Source: Edaphobacter flagellatus
GTDB lineage: Bacteria > Acidobacteriota > Terriglobia > Terriglobales > Acidobacteriaceae
Length of the DNA: 64,000 bases
Assembly (NCBI RefSeq): GCF_025264665.1
Contig: NZ_CP073697.1
Location: 4,197,501 to 4,261,500, forward strand
Reading direction: 5' to 3'
Positions 1 through 8,519 of this stretch are shown here, one piece after another. Made by a program: the position numbers and the translations under genes. The notes below the pieces were generated by a model that was not told the origin of the DNA, searched no databases, and saw only the letters and a program-made list of their open reading frames with translations. Position 1 is the first letter of the stretch, and each line of letters begins with the position of its first letter.

Positions 1-846
1 GCCATCAGCACGGTAAACGACCTGTTTGCGCGCAACCTGATGCACTCGATGAGTGGATGGTTGAGGACACCGTTTCGCGCCAAGCTGGTTGCGGGTGAGC
101 AGCTGCCCTTCAGTGAGTTCCTGGAGCGGCTGTCGACTCCGACATATCTCTATTCCGTACGGCTTGAGCCGCTTGGAGCCGTTGGGCTGATCGAGCTGGA
201 TTTGTCGCTGGCCTCACCGATGGTCGATGTACTGCTTGGCGGGAATGGGCAGACGACACCGCTTCGCGAGTTGACCGAGATCGAAGAGTCCATCATGACA
301 GCTGTCATCGAGATGGTGGTGCAGGAGCTGACGCTGGCGTGGCAATCCGTCGGCCTGGAGTTCGCTCTTGAGAAGCGTGAGACAGAGGCGCAGGCAGCAC
401 GCACGATGACGCTTGGCGAGAAGACCCTGTGTGTGAGCTTTGAGTTGAAAATGACAGCTGCCCAGGGTGTGCTGAACCTGTGTTTGCCTGCAGTGGTGCT
501 GAACGCGATCCTGCGCAGGCTGATTGCAGAGGGAGATCGGCCGCGGCGCCGCTCGCTCGACGCGACATCCCGAATACGCGAACTGATGGCTGGAGCACGC
601 GCTGGCATAGCGCTGCAGTTGCCTGCAATGCGTCTGCGCGCTTCCGAGATTGCCGCTCTGGAGCCGGGAGCGATATTGCGCCTGCCGATATCGCGGCATG
701 AGTGCTCGGATCTGTACGTTGGCGGTCTTCAGCTTGCGCAGGCCTACCCGATGAAGAGCGGTGAGCATCGTGCGGCACGTTTGGTTGGTACAGCCGAAAG
801 CGTGCAGACAATGCAGGTTAGCCCGCAGACTTCGATGGCGAATTGA
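1..846 (+). CDS. fliM: Flagellar motor switch protein FliM (5' end cut by window)
   Basis: FliM is the C-ring protein that receives CheY-P and, with FliN and FliG, sets flagellar rotation direction. The open frame runs from base 1, so the N-terminus with the CheY-binding EIDALF-type motif lies outside; about 50 residues are missing compared with the usual 330 or so. Visible are the CheC-like middle domain (motif FARNLMHSMS near the start, LLGGNG around residue 80) and a C-terminal SpoA/FliMN_C domain covering roughly the last 90 residues (ALEPGAILRLPI). FliN follows after 12 bases, the usual flagellar order. The internal ATG at 40 is not the real start because the upstream codons continue the family sequence (TVNDLFARN). 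Confidence 0.9.
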   Translation, partial: AISTVNDLFARNLMHSMSGWLRTPFRAKLVAGEQLPFSEFLERLSTPTYLYSVRLEPLGAVGLIELDLSLASPMVDVLLGGNGQTTPLRELTEIEESIMTAVIEMVVQELTLAWQSVGLEFALEKRETEAQAARTMTLGEKTLCVSFELKMTAAQGVLNLCLPAVVLNAILRRLIAEGDRPRRRSLDATSRIRELMAGARAGIALQLPAMRLRASEIAALEPGAILRLPISRHECSDLYVGGLQLAQAYPMKSGEHRAARLVGTAESVQTMQVSPQTSMAN

Positions 847-858
847 AAGGAGAACGAG

Positions 859-1149
859 ATGGAAATGGCTGGAAGCACCGACACGAAGATCAGCCGGCTG
901 AACGATATTGATCTGGATGCCACGCTCAGATTTGGTTCATGTGAGATGACGCTTGAAGAGGTTCTCGCGCTGGGACCTGGCGCGGTGATCGAGCTGGACC
1001 GTCACGTCAACGAACCAGTGGATCTGGTGGTTGGAGACAGGATCGTGGCCCGCGGAGAGGTAGTTGTCGCCAGCGGAAACTTTGCGCTGCGCGTAACCGA
1101 GGTAGCTGCGCCGCAACTGCGGCTGGAGACAATTCGATGCTTTTTCTAA
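859..1149 (+). CDS. fliN: Flagellar motor switch protein FliN
   Basis: Short C-ring protein of 96 residues that is essentially one SpoA (surface presentation of antigens) domain, residues about 25-95, with the family pattern LALGPGAVIELDR, then VDLVVGDRIVARGEVVV and a conserved FALRVTEV tail. FliN forms the bottom ring of the flagellar switch with FliM. The start is supported by the Shine-Dalgarno sequence AAAGGAG nine bases ahead of the ATG. It follows fliM directly and its last 13 bases overlap the next gene. It lacks the longer N-terminal extension of enterobacterial FliN, which is common outside that group. Confidence 0.9.
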   Translation: MEMAGSTDTKISRLNDIDLDATLRFGSCEMTLEEVLALGPGAVIELDRHVNEPVDLVVGDRIVARGEVVVASGNFALRVTEVAAPQLRLETIRCFF

Positions 1150-2099
1150 ATAGAAGACCAGAACAGCAGGGGCCGGAGCTCTCGCAAGGCATCGAGGGTG
1201 CATTGGCGTGGGCAGGCGATACCTATCGCTCGTCTGCGATGAACACAGCGCAGTCCGTCGTAACAAAGCGTATGTGTGGCAGCCCGGAGTGCAGTGGCTC
1301 GCGCCTGTCTCCATGGAGGAACAGAAAACGTCCCATTTTTGAAGGAGAGTGGGCATGCAGTGGACGTTGTGTGCTGGGGCTGGTCAGCGCCGCCATTCGT
1401 CGAGAGGCGAATGACATGGGCGACACGCTACCGATACAACACAGGCATCGTGTACCTCTTGGACTGGTGTTGCTGTCGCAGGGATGGATCACGCAGGCAC
1501 AACTTCAGCAGGCACTCAGCGCGCAGCGTCAGCAGGGAGGCCGTATCGGCGAGCGCCTTATAGCCGACTGCGGTGTAGAGGCTACGCAGATCATGCGCGG
1601 TCTGAGCATGCAGTGGGGATGCCCGGTCCTTTCGACCAAAGGTTTTACCCCAAGCGCGATGGCTCTGGTGATGCCGAAGCTGTTTATTGAGGAGTTCAGT
1701 CTTCTACCGCTGCGCGTCGCCGGGTCGCGCATTCTGTATCTCGGTTTTGAGGATCACCTGGATGCTTCTGCCGCGCTTGCCCTGGAGCAGATGACAGAGT
1801 TGAAGGTGGAGAGCGGCCTGGTGCCTGCGGAGGATTACTTTACGGCTCGTCAAAATCTGCTGGAGTATGAGGGCGTCTCCGCGAAGATGATGGGTGTCGA
1901 CGAGCAGGACGTTCTCGCGGCGAAGATCACCGCAATTCTCGAACAGAAACAACCGATGGCATCACGACTCGTACGCATGCACAAGTACTATTGGCTGCGG
2001 CTTTGGTTGGAGAATGGAGCGAAACGCAGCCAGGGAGCATTGCCACACAATCGCGAAGACATGCTGGACTATGTCTTTACAATCGGTCGCAGTTTCTAA
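1137..2099 (+). CDS. MshEN (GspE N-terminal)-domain protein with four-cysteine motif
   Basis: A 320-residue protein of unknown function. Residues about 104-165 resemble the MshEN / GspE_N domain: LGLVLLSQGWITQAQLQQAL followed by RIGERLI and a second half-repeat ending GLSMQW. In MshE-type ATPases this fold binds cyclic di-GMP. No ATPase domain follows, so it cannot be a GspE/PilB motor. Upstream are four cysteines, C47-x4-C52 and C74-x3-C78, around a basic WRNRKR stretch, which looks like a small zinc-binding knuckle. The start is convincing: GGAG at 1125-1128 sits 8 bases ahead of the ATG, inside the end of fliN, implying translational coupling to the flagellar switch genes. Inference: an adaptor or c-di-GMP receptor acting on flagellar function or transcription. 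Confidence 0.65.
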   Translation: MLFLNRRPEQQGPELSQGIEGALAWAGDTYRSSAMNTAQSVVTKRMCGSPECSGSRLSPWRNRKRPIFEGEWACSGRCVLGLVSAAIRREANDMGDTLPIQHRHRVPLGLVLLSQGWITQAQLQQALSAQRQQGGRIGERLIADCGVEATQIMRGLSMQWGCPVLSTKGFTPSAMALVMPKLFIEEFSLLPLRVAGSRILYLGFEDHLDASAALALEQMTELKVESGLVPAEDYFTARQNLLEYEGVSAKMMGVDEQDVLAAKITAILEQKQPMASRLVRMHKYYWLRLWLENGAKRSQGALPHNREDMLDYVFTIGRSF

Positions 2100-2103
2100 G
2101 GTC

Positions 2104-2541
2104 TTATTGTTGCGAGAAAGTGGAAGCGCTTGCTGTCTCGGGAAGCGTATGTGCCGATCCGGAAAGAGCAGGTGTTCCTGTTGCAGTGCTGCTCTGCGAT
2201 GAGCCACCAAGACCAAGCTTGATGATCGCTCGGGAGTCGGGCATGAGCTTGGTCTGCCAACCATTGTCGGCCTGATACTTCTGCATTGCGCTCTCGGTTG
2301 CCGAATCCCAGTGTCCGCTGCCTTCCGACATGTATCCGGACCGGACGAGCGCTGACTGAATCTGCGTTGCACGTGCATCATCGATCGAGCGCTGACCGCT
2401 GACACGCTTCGCAGCTGGTTTAGAACGCTTATTGATACTCTTCGGCGAGGTAGGACCACGCCGGGAGTGAGTCATGGCAACACAGGGAGTAAGAGCTGTA
2501 GCCAGAAGCAGGGCTGAGCAGAGAATTCGGCCTAACCGCAT
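2104..2541 (-). CDS. Secreted peptidoglycan-binding domain (PF01471-like) protein
   Basis: Small exported protein of 145 residues. The chosen ATG at 2541 has GAGG at a good distance and begins a clear signal peptide (MRLGRILCSALLLATAL, with Ala-rich cleavage region). A basic linker is followed by a PG_binding_1-like three-helix domain, residues about 50-110, with the family pattern IQSALVRSGY, GHWDSATESAMQKYQADN and a Leu/Gly-rich end. The tail is Ser/Thr rich. Such domains attach proteins to cell-wall peptidoglycan; no catalytic domain is attached. It converges on the preceding + strand gene with only four bases between stops. A longer reading from 2634 is possible but would put the signal peptide inside the protein. 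Confidence 0.7.
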   Translation of the reverse strand: MRLGRILCSALLLATALTPCVAMTHSRRGPTSPKSINKRSKPAAKRVSGQRSIDDARATQIQSALVRSGYMSEGSGHWDSATESAMQKYQADNGWQTKLMPDSRAIIKLGLGGSSQSSTATGTPALSGSAHTLPETASASTFSQQ

Positions 2542-2716
2542 CGATAGGAACCTCGCGTAGGTTTGTTGTGCAGGAGTGACTGCCTCGCTGCCAACCCCTC
2601 TATGCAGACTACCTGTGAATATCAGGGGATGCAAGAAAAAGCGGAGGATCGGAATACCACTTTAGACCCGCGCCATCTTATTGATAAGAATAGGATTAAT
2701 TTAGGCTGGAACCTGC

Positions 2717-2745
2717 ATGGAAAAGGGGAGACAAGAATGTCTCCC
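2717..2745 (-). terminator. Rho-independent terminator after degP
   Basis: An 8-bp perfect stem, GGGAGACA at 2726-2733 and TGTCTCCC at 2738-2745, closes a four-base AGAA loop. On the minus strand it is followed by a run of four U (AAAA at 2721-2724 on +). It lies about 25 bases past the stop of the protease gene. The U run is short, so efficiency is uncertain. Confidence 0.6.
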
Positions 2746-2768
2746 TCTATCTGTGGCTGGACCACGGG

Positions 2769-4424
2769 TTACGGCAGGGTACCCCCGACGTAGGAGTTAC
2801 CGCCGCCCTTTTGTGAAGGAAAGCGGACGACGAAGACAACATCTTCCTTCGACTTGAGACTGCTAACGGCAGCCCGATAGGAAGCTTCGTCGGTGACGGG
2901 CTTCTTGTTGATTTCGGTAATGATAGCTCCCTTCGGGAGGGAGATCTCATCAGCAAACGAGCCGGGGCGAACGCTGGTAACGATCACACCTTTGCTGATG
3001 CCTGCTTTTTGAGCAATCGCCGGCGGGATCGCCGAGACGGTGATACCCAGCTTGCTCTGGCCAGCATCGGACTCCTGCGGAGAGTTGTCATCGTCGTCGC
3101 TGTTGCCTGCCAGATCGGCGTACGTCTTTGCACGATCACCAATGGCGACGTTCGCTGTGTTCTGCTTGCCGTCGCGCAGATAGCCGAGCTTCACCGTGGA
3201 GCCCACCTTGCGGCTGGAGATGTCATTGACCAGATCGTCGCCGTCCTTGATCTGACGTCCATCGATGGAGACGATGACATCGCCGGGCTGAATGCCCGCC
3301 TTGGCTGCGCCCCCATTTGGCGTAATCGTCGAGACGATGACACCGTTCTTGAATCCATACATACGGCCGACTGCCGAACTAAGCTGCGACTGGAAGCTGA
3401 TACCGATCGAGCCGCGCACCACCTTGTGCTCCGGTCCAATCAGCATGTTATAGACGTTGGCGATGATATTGGACGGCATGGCGAAGCCGACGCCCTGCGA
3501 GCCCATAGACTGCGTATATATCGCCGTGTTCATGCCGATGACCTGGCCAGCCATATCTACCAGCGGGCCGCCGGAGTTACCCGGGTTGATCGCCGCATCA
3601 GTCTGGATAAAGCGCTGGAACTGAGACTGCGAGACGCCGCCAGGGCCGGGGGCTTCATCGATCGAGCGATTCTTCGCCGAGACGATCCCGGCGGAGACAG
3701 TCTGCGAAAGGCCGAACGGGCTGCCGATGGCGAGCACCCAGTCGCCTACCAATGCGCCATCAGAGTTGCCGAGTTTAATCGTAGGCAGTGGCTTGTCGGC
3801 GTCGATCTTGATGACGGCGATATCCGTGTCCTTATCGGTGCCGATGACCTTCGCCGGACGACCCTCGGTATCCGGTCCGCCGTCAGGATCGGTAGAGAGG
3901 CGGACGTAAATTTTGTCGGCCTTGTCGATGACGTGATTGTTGGTGATGATGTAGCCGCTCGGGTCGACGATGAAGCCCGAGCCGAGTGCACGGCGCTCAG
4001 AACCTGGCATGCCATCGCCATCGTCATCGCCACCCTGACCGCCCTGGCCACCGAAGAAGCGGTTGAAGAAGTCCTGCATATCGCCCTGCTGGTCGTCCCC
4101 GCCAGGAGTCCGCTGGTTGCGGCGGCGATTTTTGTTGGCTGACTGCTTGGGCAGTGATTCGGTGTTGATATTCACAACTGCCGGACCGACCTGCTTGACG
4201 ATCTGCGAAAAACCATTGGAGAGCGTCGTCGGCGAAGGCACGACGAGCGGCTTGGCGTTGGAACTATCGACTGCAGTTTGTTCCTTGCCGCTGACTCCAT
4301 GCGTCAGCACCGAGCCGAGCAAAATACCGGCCGAAAGTGTTGCAAGAAGAGCAAAGCTGGTCGTTAGACGGTGGCTGCGAATGCGTTCCATCCAGGTAGG
4401 AGTCGTGCTTGTGGGTGTATCCAT
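2769..4424 (-). CDS. degP: HtrA/DegP family periplasmic serine protease (S1C) with two PDZ domains
   Basis: Envelope quality-control protease/chaperone. Residues 20-42 form a single N-terminal membrane anchor or uncleaved signal. A Gly/Asp/Gln-rich linker (about 105-140) precedes a trypsin-like domain with catalytic His164 (TNNHVID), Asp201 (DTDIAVI) and Ser284 (NPGNSGGPLV). Two PDZ domains follow at about 320-410 (GVIVSTITPNGGAAKAG) and 450-545 (GVIVTSVRPGSFAD). Length 551 is slightly longer than DegP/DegQ because of the linker and a short insertion between His and Asp. Transcribed alone; a leader inverted repeat at 4458-4490 and a terminator flank it. GAGG lies about 11 bases before the ATG. 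DegQ-type rather than DegP-type specificity cannot be excluded. Confidence 0.92.
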   Translation of the reverse strand: MDTPTSTTPTWMERIRSHRLTTSFALLATLSAGILLGSVLTHGVSGKEQTAVDSSNAKPLVVPSPTTLSNGFSQIVKQVGPAVVNINTESLPKQSANKNRRRNQRTPGGDDQQGDMQDFFNRFFGGQGGQGGDDDGDGMPGSERRALGSGFIVDPSGYIITNNHVIDKADKIYVRLSTDPDGGPDTEGRPAKVIGTDKDTDIAVIKIDADKPLPTIKLGNSDGALVGDWVLAIGSPFGLSQTVSAGIVSAKNRSIDEAPGPGGVSQSQFQRFIQTDAAINPGNSGGPLVDMAGQVIGMNTAIYTQSMGSQGVGFAMPSNIIANVYNMLIGPEHKVVRGSIGISFQSQLSSAVGRMYGFKNGVIVSTITPNGGAAKAGIQPGDVIVSIDGRQIKDGDDLVNDISSRKVGSTVKLGYLRDGKQNTANVAIGDRAKTYADLAGNSDDDDNSPQESDAGQSKLGITVSAIPPAIAQKAGISKGVIVTSVRPGSFADEISLPKGAIITEINKKPVTDEASYRAAVSSLKSKEDVVFVVRFPSQKGGGNSYVGGTLP

Positions 4425-4457
4425 CAGTAGATCGAACCTCTTTGTTTACGGCTGAGT

Positions 4458-4490
4458 CTTTGGTTTTCCGAAGGGACGGAGTAACCAAAG
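4458..4490 (-). promoter_or_regulatory. Inverted repeat in the degP leader
   Basis: CTTTGGTT at 4458-4465 and AACCAAAG at 4483-4490 are perfect 8-base arms around a 17-base centre, which itself can pair through CCG/CGG. It sits about 35-65 bases upstream of the protease ATG, so it could be an RNA stem in the 5' UTR or an operator. No T tract follows, so it is not an obvious terminator. Function is inferred only from position. Confidence 0.35.
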
Positions 4491-4647
4491 CCCGGAAGAG
4501 TTAAGTATATGACTTTCCTGAGCAGCTCTGTTAGAGCCTTCCGGAAGCGCTTCGGTTGGCCATTAGGCCCTTTGATTGGATTAGACGCGAATTGAGGACA
4601 AAATGTGGCGCAGTAATTCATGAACGATTTAGCGGGCAAGTTTGCTG

Positions 4648-5574
4648 TCAGGAGGCGGGATAAGTCGGTACAGGTGTCGCGGAAGGAAGGAGTTCGGTTA
4701 TCAGGATGCCGGCAAAAATCAGTGCTGCACCGGCTAAAGAACGCGCTCCCAGGCGCTCTCCAAGGAAAAGAAAGGAGACCAGCCATGCGAAAACCGGTTC
4801 CAGGGTAAGCAGCAGGGCAGTATGTGTCGGCGGAAGATGTTGCTGTGCCCAGCTTTGGATGGTGAACGCCGCTGCTGTCGCGATCAGGCTGGTAATCGCC
4901 AATGCAACGATTAGCCTCGGCGTCAGATGCAGATAGAGTGGGCCTCCCAGCGGAAGGGTGAGTGCCATGACCAAGGCCGCTGCAGTGATCTGCAGCGTGG
5001 CTAACTGGGCAATTGGAACTCGCGGTGACGTGTGGGCAAGCGAGAGCAGGTGTCCTGCAAAGGCAATGGCGCAAAGCAGTGTCAGCAGATCGCCCATACC
5101 AATAGAGGTGAAGAGATTCCTCCACGTCGTTCCCGCAGGAGTCGTAAGCAGGAGCAGACCCGTAAAGGCGAGCAGTGCGCCCAGCATGGTTGTCCAACCG
5201 GGTGCATGTGCCGAAGGCGGACGAATAGCCGGAATTTCTGTCAGCAGGGGAACGAAGACCACAACCAGTCCGGTGATGAAAGCGGATTTTGCGGCAGTGG
5301 TGCGGGCCAGTCCGGCTGTCTGCAGTTGATATCCCGCAGCGAGAAAGAGGCCGACGACGAGACCCGCCAGCCATGTGCTACGAGTCAGGTGGCGAAGACT
5401 GCGGCGGTTGAAAATGATCAGCGCGAATGCCGCAAGCGTCATACGCATCAGGTTGAAGAGCAGCGGAGAGGCATCGCGCAATGCATCTTTGACAAGCACA
5501 AAGGTCGCTCCCCAAATGGCGACGACCGCGAGAAGCAGAAGATGCGCGAGTGTGGATGGGCTAAGACGGCGCAA
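4648..5574 (-). CDS. EamA/DMT superfamily permease
   Basis: Inner-membrane protein of 308 residues built almost wholly from hydrophobic segments, about ten helices in two EamA repeats. Family motifs include AIWGATFVLVKDAL in the first helix, the proline/glycine-rich GLVVVFVPLLT, and the second-repeat PVFAWLVSFLFLGERLG signature. EamA proteins export amino acids or other small metabolites, and the substrate cannot be told from sequence. The frame opens with TTG at 5574, three bases after the stop of the amidohydrolase gene, so it appears to be the last gene of a truA - M20 - amidohydrolase - permease operon. No better ATG exists before the first helix. A role in exporting products of the neighbouring hydrolases is possible but unproven. 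Confidence 0.85.
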   Translation of the reverse strand: MRRLSPSTLAHLLLLAVVAIWGATFVLVKDALRDASPLLFNLMRMTLAAFALIIFNRRSLRHLTRSTWLAGLVVGLFLAAGYQLQTAGLARTTAAKSAFITGLVVVFVPLLTEIPAIRPPSAHAPGWTTMLGALLAFTGLLLLTTPAGTTWRNLFTSIGMGDLLTLLCAIAFAGHLLSLAHTSPRVPIAQLATLQITAAALVMALTLPLGGPLYLHLTPRLIVALAITSLIATAAAFTIQSWAQQHLPPTHTALLLTLEPVFAWLVSFLFLGERLGARSLAGAALIFAGILITELLPSATPVPTYPAS

Positions 5575-5577
5575 TGC

Positions 5578-7251
5578 TTATTTGCCCGCTGTGTAGATAG
5601 TTTCGCCGCCGACGATGGTTTGCACTACCTTCGTGTGCAAAAGTTGCTGCGGCGAGGCCTTTGTGATGTCGCGGTCGAGCACGACGAGGTCGGCATAGAA
5701 GCCAGGCTCAAGGCGGCCAAGATCGTGCTCACGGAACGCAGCGAAGGCTGAGCCCTGGGTGTAGGCGTAGATTGCTTCATGGAGCGTCAGCTTTTCTTCC
5801 GGGACGTAAGTCTTGGTGCCGGCCTCGTTCTGGCGTGTGATCGCGGCATAGAGTCCACGGAAGGGATCGATGGATTCCACCGGGTAGTCGGTGCCGAAGG
5901 CCAGAGGGATATGGTGCTGGAGCATGGATCGCCATGCATACGAGGAATGAATGCGTTCGGGCCCCAGGCGTTCCTCGGCCCAGTTCATGTCGGTGAGCAG
6001 GTGCGATGGCTGCATCGATGCGATGACGCCAAGCTTCGCGTAGAGGTCGAAGTCGCTCGGTAGTAAGACTTGTGCGTGTTCGATGCGGAAGCGGCGCGCT
6101 GGGGTGACGCCCGCGGCGTGAAATGCGTCGAGCGCCATATGATTGGCGCGGTCGCCGATGGCATGGAAGCCCAACTGAAAGCCCTCCGTAGCTCGCTCCT
6201 TCGCCATCACGTCAAGCTTCGACTGCTCATAGCGCGGAATGCCGGAGTTGCCGGGATCGTCGGCGTAAGGCGCGGCAAGTGCCGCCGTACGCGAGCCGAG
6301 TGAGCCATCCATATAGCCCTTGAGCATGCCGGTGCGTAGGAGGGAATCGTTAGCAGAGTGAGAGGCCCGTTCCTTCTTAAGCGTGTCGAGTGGTGCGTCA
6401 AACCGCAGGGCCTCGGTGACGCGCAGGTGAAGCTGGCCATGTCTCTCAAGATCTTCGAGGACAAGGAAGTCGTCCCAGTCAGAGATATCCTCGACCGTGG
6501 TGACGCCATGGGCAAGCGCGTCATCGATGGCCAGAAGCAGTGCCTTACGGCGCATCTCCGGAGCAGGTGGAGGGATGACTCTAGTGAGGAACGACATCGC
6601 CGGACCCTCACGCACAATGCCCGTCAGAGAGCCGTCGGCGGCATGGTCGATTTTTCCGCCCGGCGGGTCGGGCGTCGTGTTGGTAATGCCAGCCGCAGCG
6701 AGCGCAGCAGAGTTCGCGATTAGGATATGCCCATCGGTGCGCTCCAGAATGGCTGGATGTCCAGCTGTGACCGCGTCGATATCCTGCCGTGTGGGCAGCT
6801 TTTTGCTGGCCCACTTGGTGTGGTCCCAGCCACCACCCTGCAGCCATACGCCTGCGGGAGCCTTGGCAGCGAAATCGCGGATGCGTTGCTGCATCTCTTC
6901 GAGAGACCGTGTGCCGTCGAGATCGATAGCGAGCTTTTGTTGTCCCGCGCCTGCAATATGGGTGTGCGCATCGATGAAGCCAGGCATGGCGAAGGCGCCT
7001 TTGAGGTCAATGATCTTCGTCTGCGGTCCTTTTCGTTTCAGGACGTCAGCATCCGTGCCCGCGGCAACGATCTTTCCATGCGCGACGGCGAGGGCGGTGA
7101 CCCGCTCGGGTGTGCGCGATGTGTCGCCAGCGGTGAGATGCGTGCCAGTGAGGATGTTGCCGTGGACATAGATCGTGTCAGGCGTCGAGGCGGCCTGTGC
7201 CCCCGCCAGGGCCGTAGCCAGCAAAAGAGAGAGCAGAAGTGTGGGCTTCAC
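5578..7251 (-). CDS. Exported amidohydrolase, YtcJ-like (Amidohydro_3)
   Basis: A 557-residue metal-dependent hydrolase of the amidohydrolase superfamily. The first 20 residues are a signal peptide (LLLSLLLATALAGAQA), so the enzyme is likely periplasmic. Metal-site features are visible: H96-x-H98 in GFIDAHTHIAG, a GYMDGSLGSRTA segment, HAIGDRANH, the IEHAQVL motif and the late Asp in FGTDYPVES. YtcJ-like proteins hydrolyse N-acyl or amide bonds of varied substrates; the true substrate is unknown. The start is GTG at 7251 and overlaps the stop of the upstream M20 peptidase gene in a GTGA, indicating translational coupling. Downstream, the EamA permease follows after three bases. Confidence 0.88.
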   Translation of the reverse strand: MKPTLLLSLLLATALAGAQAASTPDTIYVHGNILTGTHLTAGDTSRTPERVTALAVAHGKIVAAGTDADVLKRKGPQTKIIDLKGAFAMPGFIDAHTHIAGAGQQKLAIDLDGTRSLEEMQQRIRDFAAKAPAGVWLQGGGWDHTKWASKKLPTRQDIDAVTAGHPAILERTDGHILIANSAALAAAGITNTTPDPPGGKIDHAADGSLTGIVREGPAMSFLTRVIPPPAPEMRRKALLLAIDDALAHGVTTVEDISDWDDFLVLEDLERHGQLHLRVTEALRFDAPLDTLKKERASHSANDSLLRTGMLKGYMDGSLGSRTAALAAPYADDPGNSGIPRYEQSKLDVMAKERATEGFQLGFHAIGDRANHMALDAFHAAGVTPARRFRIEHAQVLLPSDFDLYAKLGVIASMQPSHLLTDMNWAEERLGPERIHSSYAWRSMLQHHIPLAFGTDYPVESIDPFRGLYAAITRQNEAGTKTYVPEEKLTLHEAIYAYTQGSAFAAFREHDLGRLEPGFYADLVVLDRDITKASPQQLLHTKVVQTIVGGETIYTAGK

Positions 7252-8519
7252 GGAGTCGAGTGTACCGCAGCAGTACGTGCGGCCGAAGAGGCTTCTTCGC
7301 CCAGCTCGGTAGCGATCTGCGTGGCCGCGAGCAGGAGAAGAAGGATGCGGCGAAGTGCCGTCTCTCGTCCAGCCGGGTCATACCATTCGTCGAGTGTGTG
7401 GATGCTGCCGCCATTGCCTCCGGTGCCGATGGCAAGCGCAGGAATGCCGAGCGAGAGCGGAAGGTTGGCATCGGTGGAACCAATACGCTGCTCCGTGTGG
7501 AGGCGCAGGTGGCGATCGACGGCACGCAGGGTGCTCAGAAGGGCAGAGCCTTCAGGCAGGACCGCTGCAGGGCGGTCGCCGATGATGTCGATGGTGAGCG
7601 ATGCGGGGCCGATGACGGGAGCAACCGTCTCGTGCAGGATGCGTCGGATCTCGTGTGCCGCTTCGTGCATGTGCGCAGCATAGGTGGAGCGCAGCTCGAT
7701 CAGTGCAGTGGCCGAGGCCGGGATGGAGTTGACCGATGTTCCACCGGAGATGTGACCCACGTTCAACGTCGTGAGCGGAGATCGGGATAGCGGGATCTCC
7801 GCGATGGATGCAAGGGCGCGGCTCAAGAGCAGGATCGGGTTGGGAGCGCCGGCATCGGACCACGAGTGCCCGCCTGGGCCGTTGATCGTGACGCGATATC
7901 GCAGGCTCCCCAGGCCTTTGGTGACGACTGTCGAAGTCCCGCTGCCTTCCAGAGCGATTGCAGCTGCAATGCGTCCACGATAAGAGCCGCGTGTGAAGAG
8001 ATATCGCATACCGCGCAGATCGCCTTCACCCTCCTCGCCAACATTGGCCGCGAAGAGGATCGTCGCCGGGGGATTGATACGTGCGAAGCGGAGTGCAGCA
8101 GCCAGCGCTAGTAGTGCGGACAGTCCCGCAGCGTTGTCGCAGACTCCCGGGCCATAGATACGCGACGACTCTTCATCCTCAACCGGGTCGCATAGTGTAC
8201 CGGCAGGGAAGACCGTATCCAGGTGAGCCGAGAGGAGAACAACCGGGGAGTGCTCCTCCATCGGTTCTCCATCCGGTGCAAGCTCGGCCAGTGCATTGCC
8301 TTCTTCATCCAGATGGACATTTGTCAGCCCAAGTTCCCGAAAGCGGTCCAGAAACGCGGTCGCCCGTTCCTGCTCCCCAAAGGGAGGAGCCGGGATGCTT
8401 ACCGTATCCAGCAACCACCGGCGTATCTGCGGCTGATGCAGATGCAGCCAGTAGAAAGCACGATGTACCGCGGTAAGCGTGGCCAGCCGTGTAACGCGTT
8501 GATGGATGGTGGCGCTCAT
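7248..8519 (-). CDS. M20 family metallopeptidase
   Basis: Zinc-dependent exopeptidase or deacylase of 423 residues. Predicted di-zinc ligands and catalytic acid are H99 and D101 (LSAHLDTVFP), D128 (GPGVCDNAAG), and E162-E163 (NVGEEGEGDL). A dimerisation/lid domain lies at about 205-320 (RYRVTINGPGGHSWSD is the usual boundary). No signal peptide is evident, so cytosolic. The family covers aminotripeptidases, carboxypeptidases and aminoacylases; the closest look is to tripeptidase-like peptidase T2. The gene overlaps truA (ATGA at 8516-8519) and the amidohydrolase gene (GTGA), so the three are probably one transcript. Confidence 0.88.
   Translation of the reverse strand: MSATIHQRVTRLATLTAVHRAFYWLHLHQPQIRRWLLDTVSIPAPPFGEQERATAFLDRFRELGLTNVHLDEEGNALAELAPDGEPMEEHSPVVLLSAHLDTVFPAGTLCDPVEDEESSRIYGPGVCDNAAGLSALLALAAALRFARINPPATILFAANVGEEGEGDLRGMRYLFTRGSYRGRIAAAIALEGSGTSTVVTKGLGSLRYRVTINGPGGHSWSDAGAPNPILLLSRALASIAEIPLSRSPLTTLNVGHISGGTSVNSIPASATALIELRSTYAAHMHEAAHEIRRILHETVAPVIGPASLTIDIIGDRPAAVLPEGSALLSTLRAVDRHLRLHTEQRIGSTDANLPLSLGIPALAIGTGGNGGSIHTLDEWYDPAGRETALRRILLLLLAATQIATELGEEASSAARTAAVHSTP

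Noticed and set aside
3009..4142. Long open frame on the + strand antisense to the HtrA protease
   Set aside because: No family resemblance, biased composition, and the opposite strand encodes an intact protease with catalytic triad and PDZ domains.
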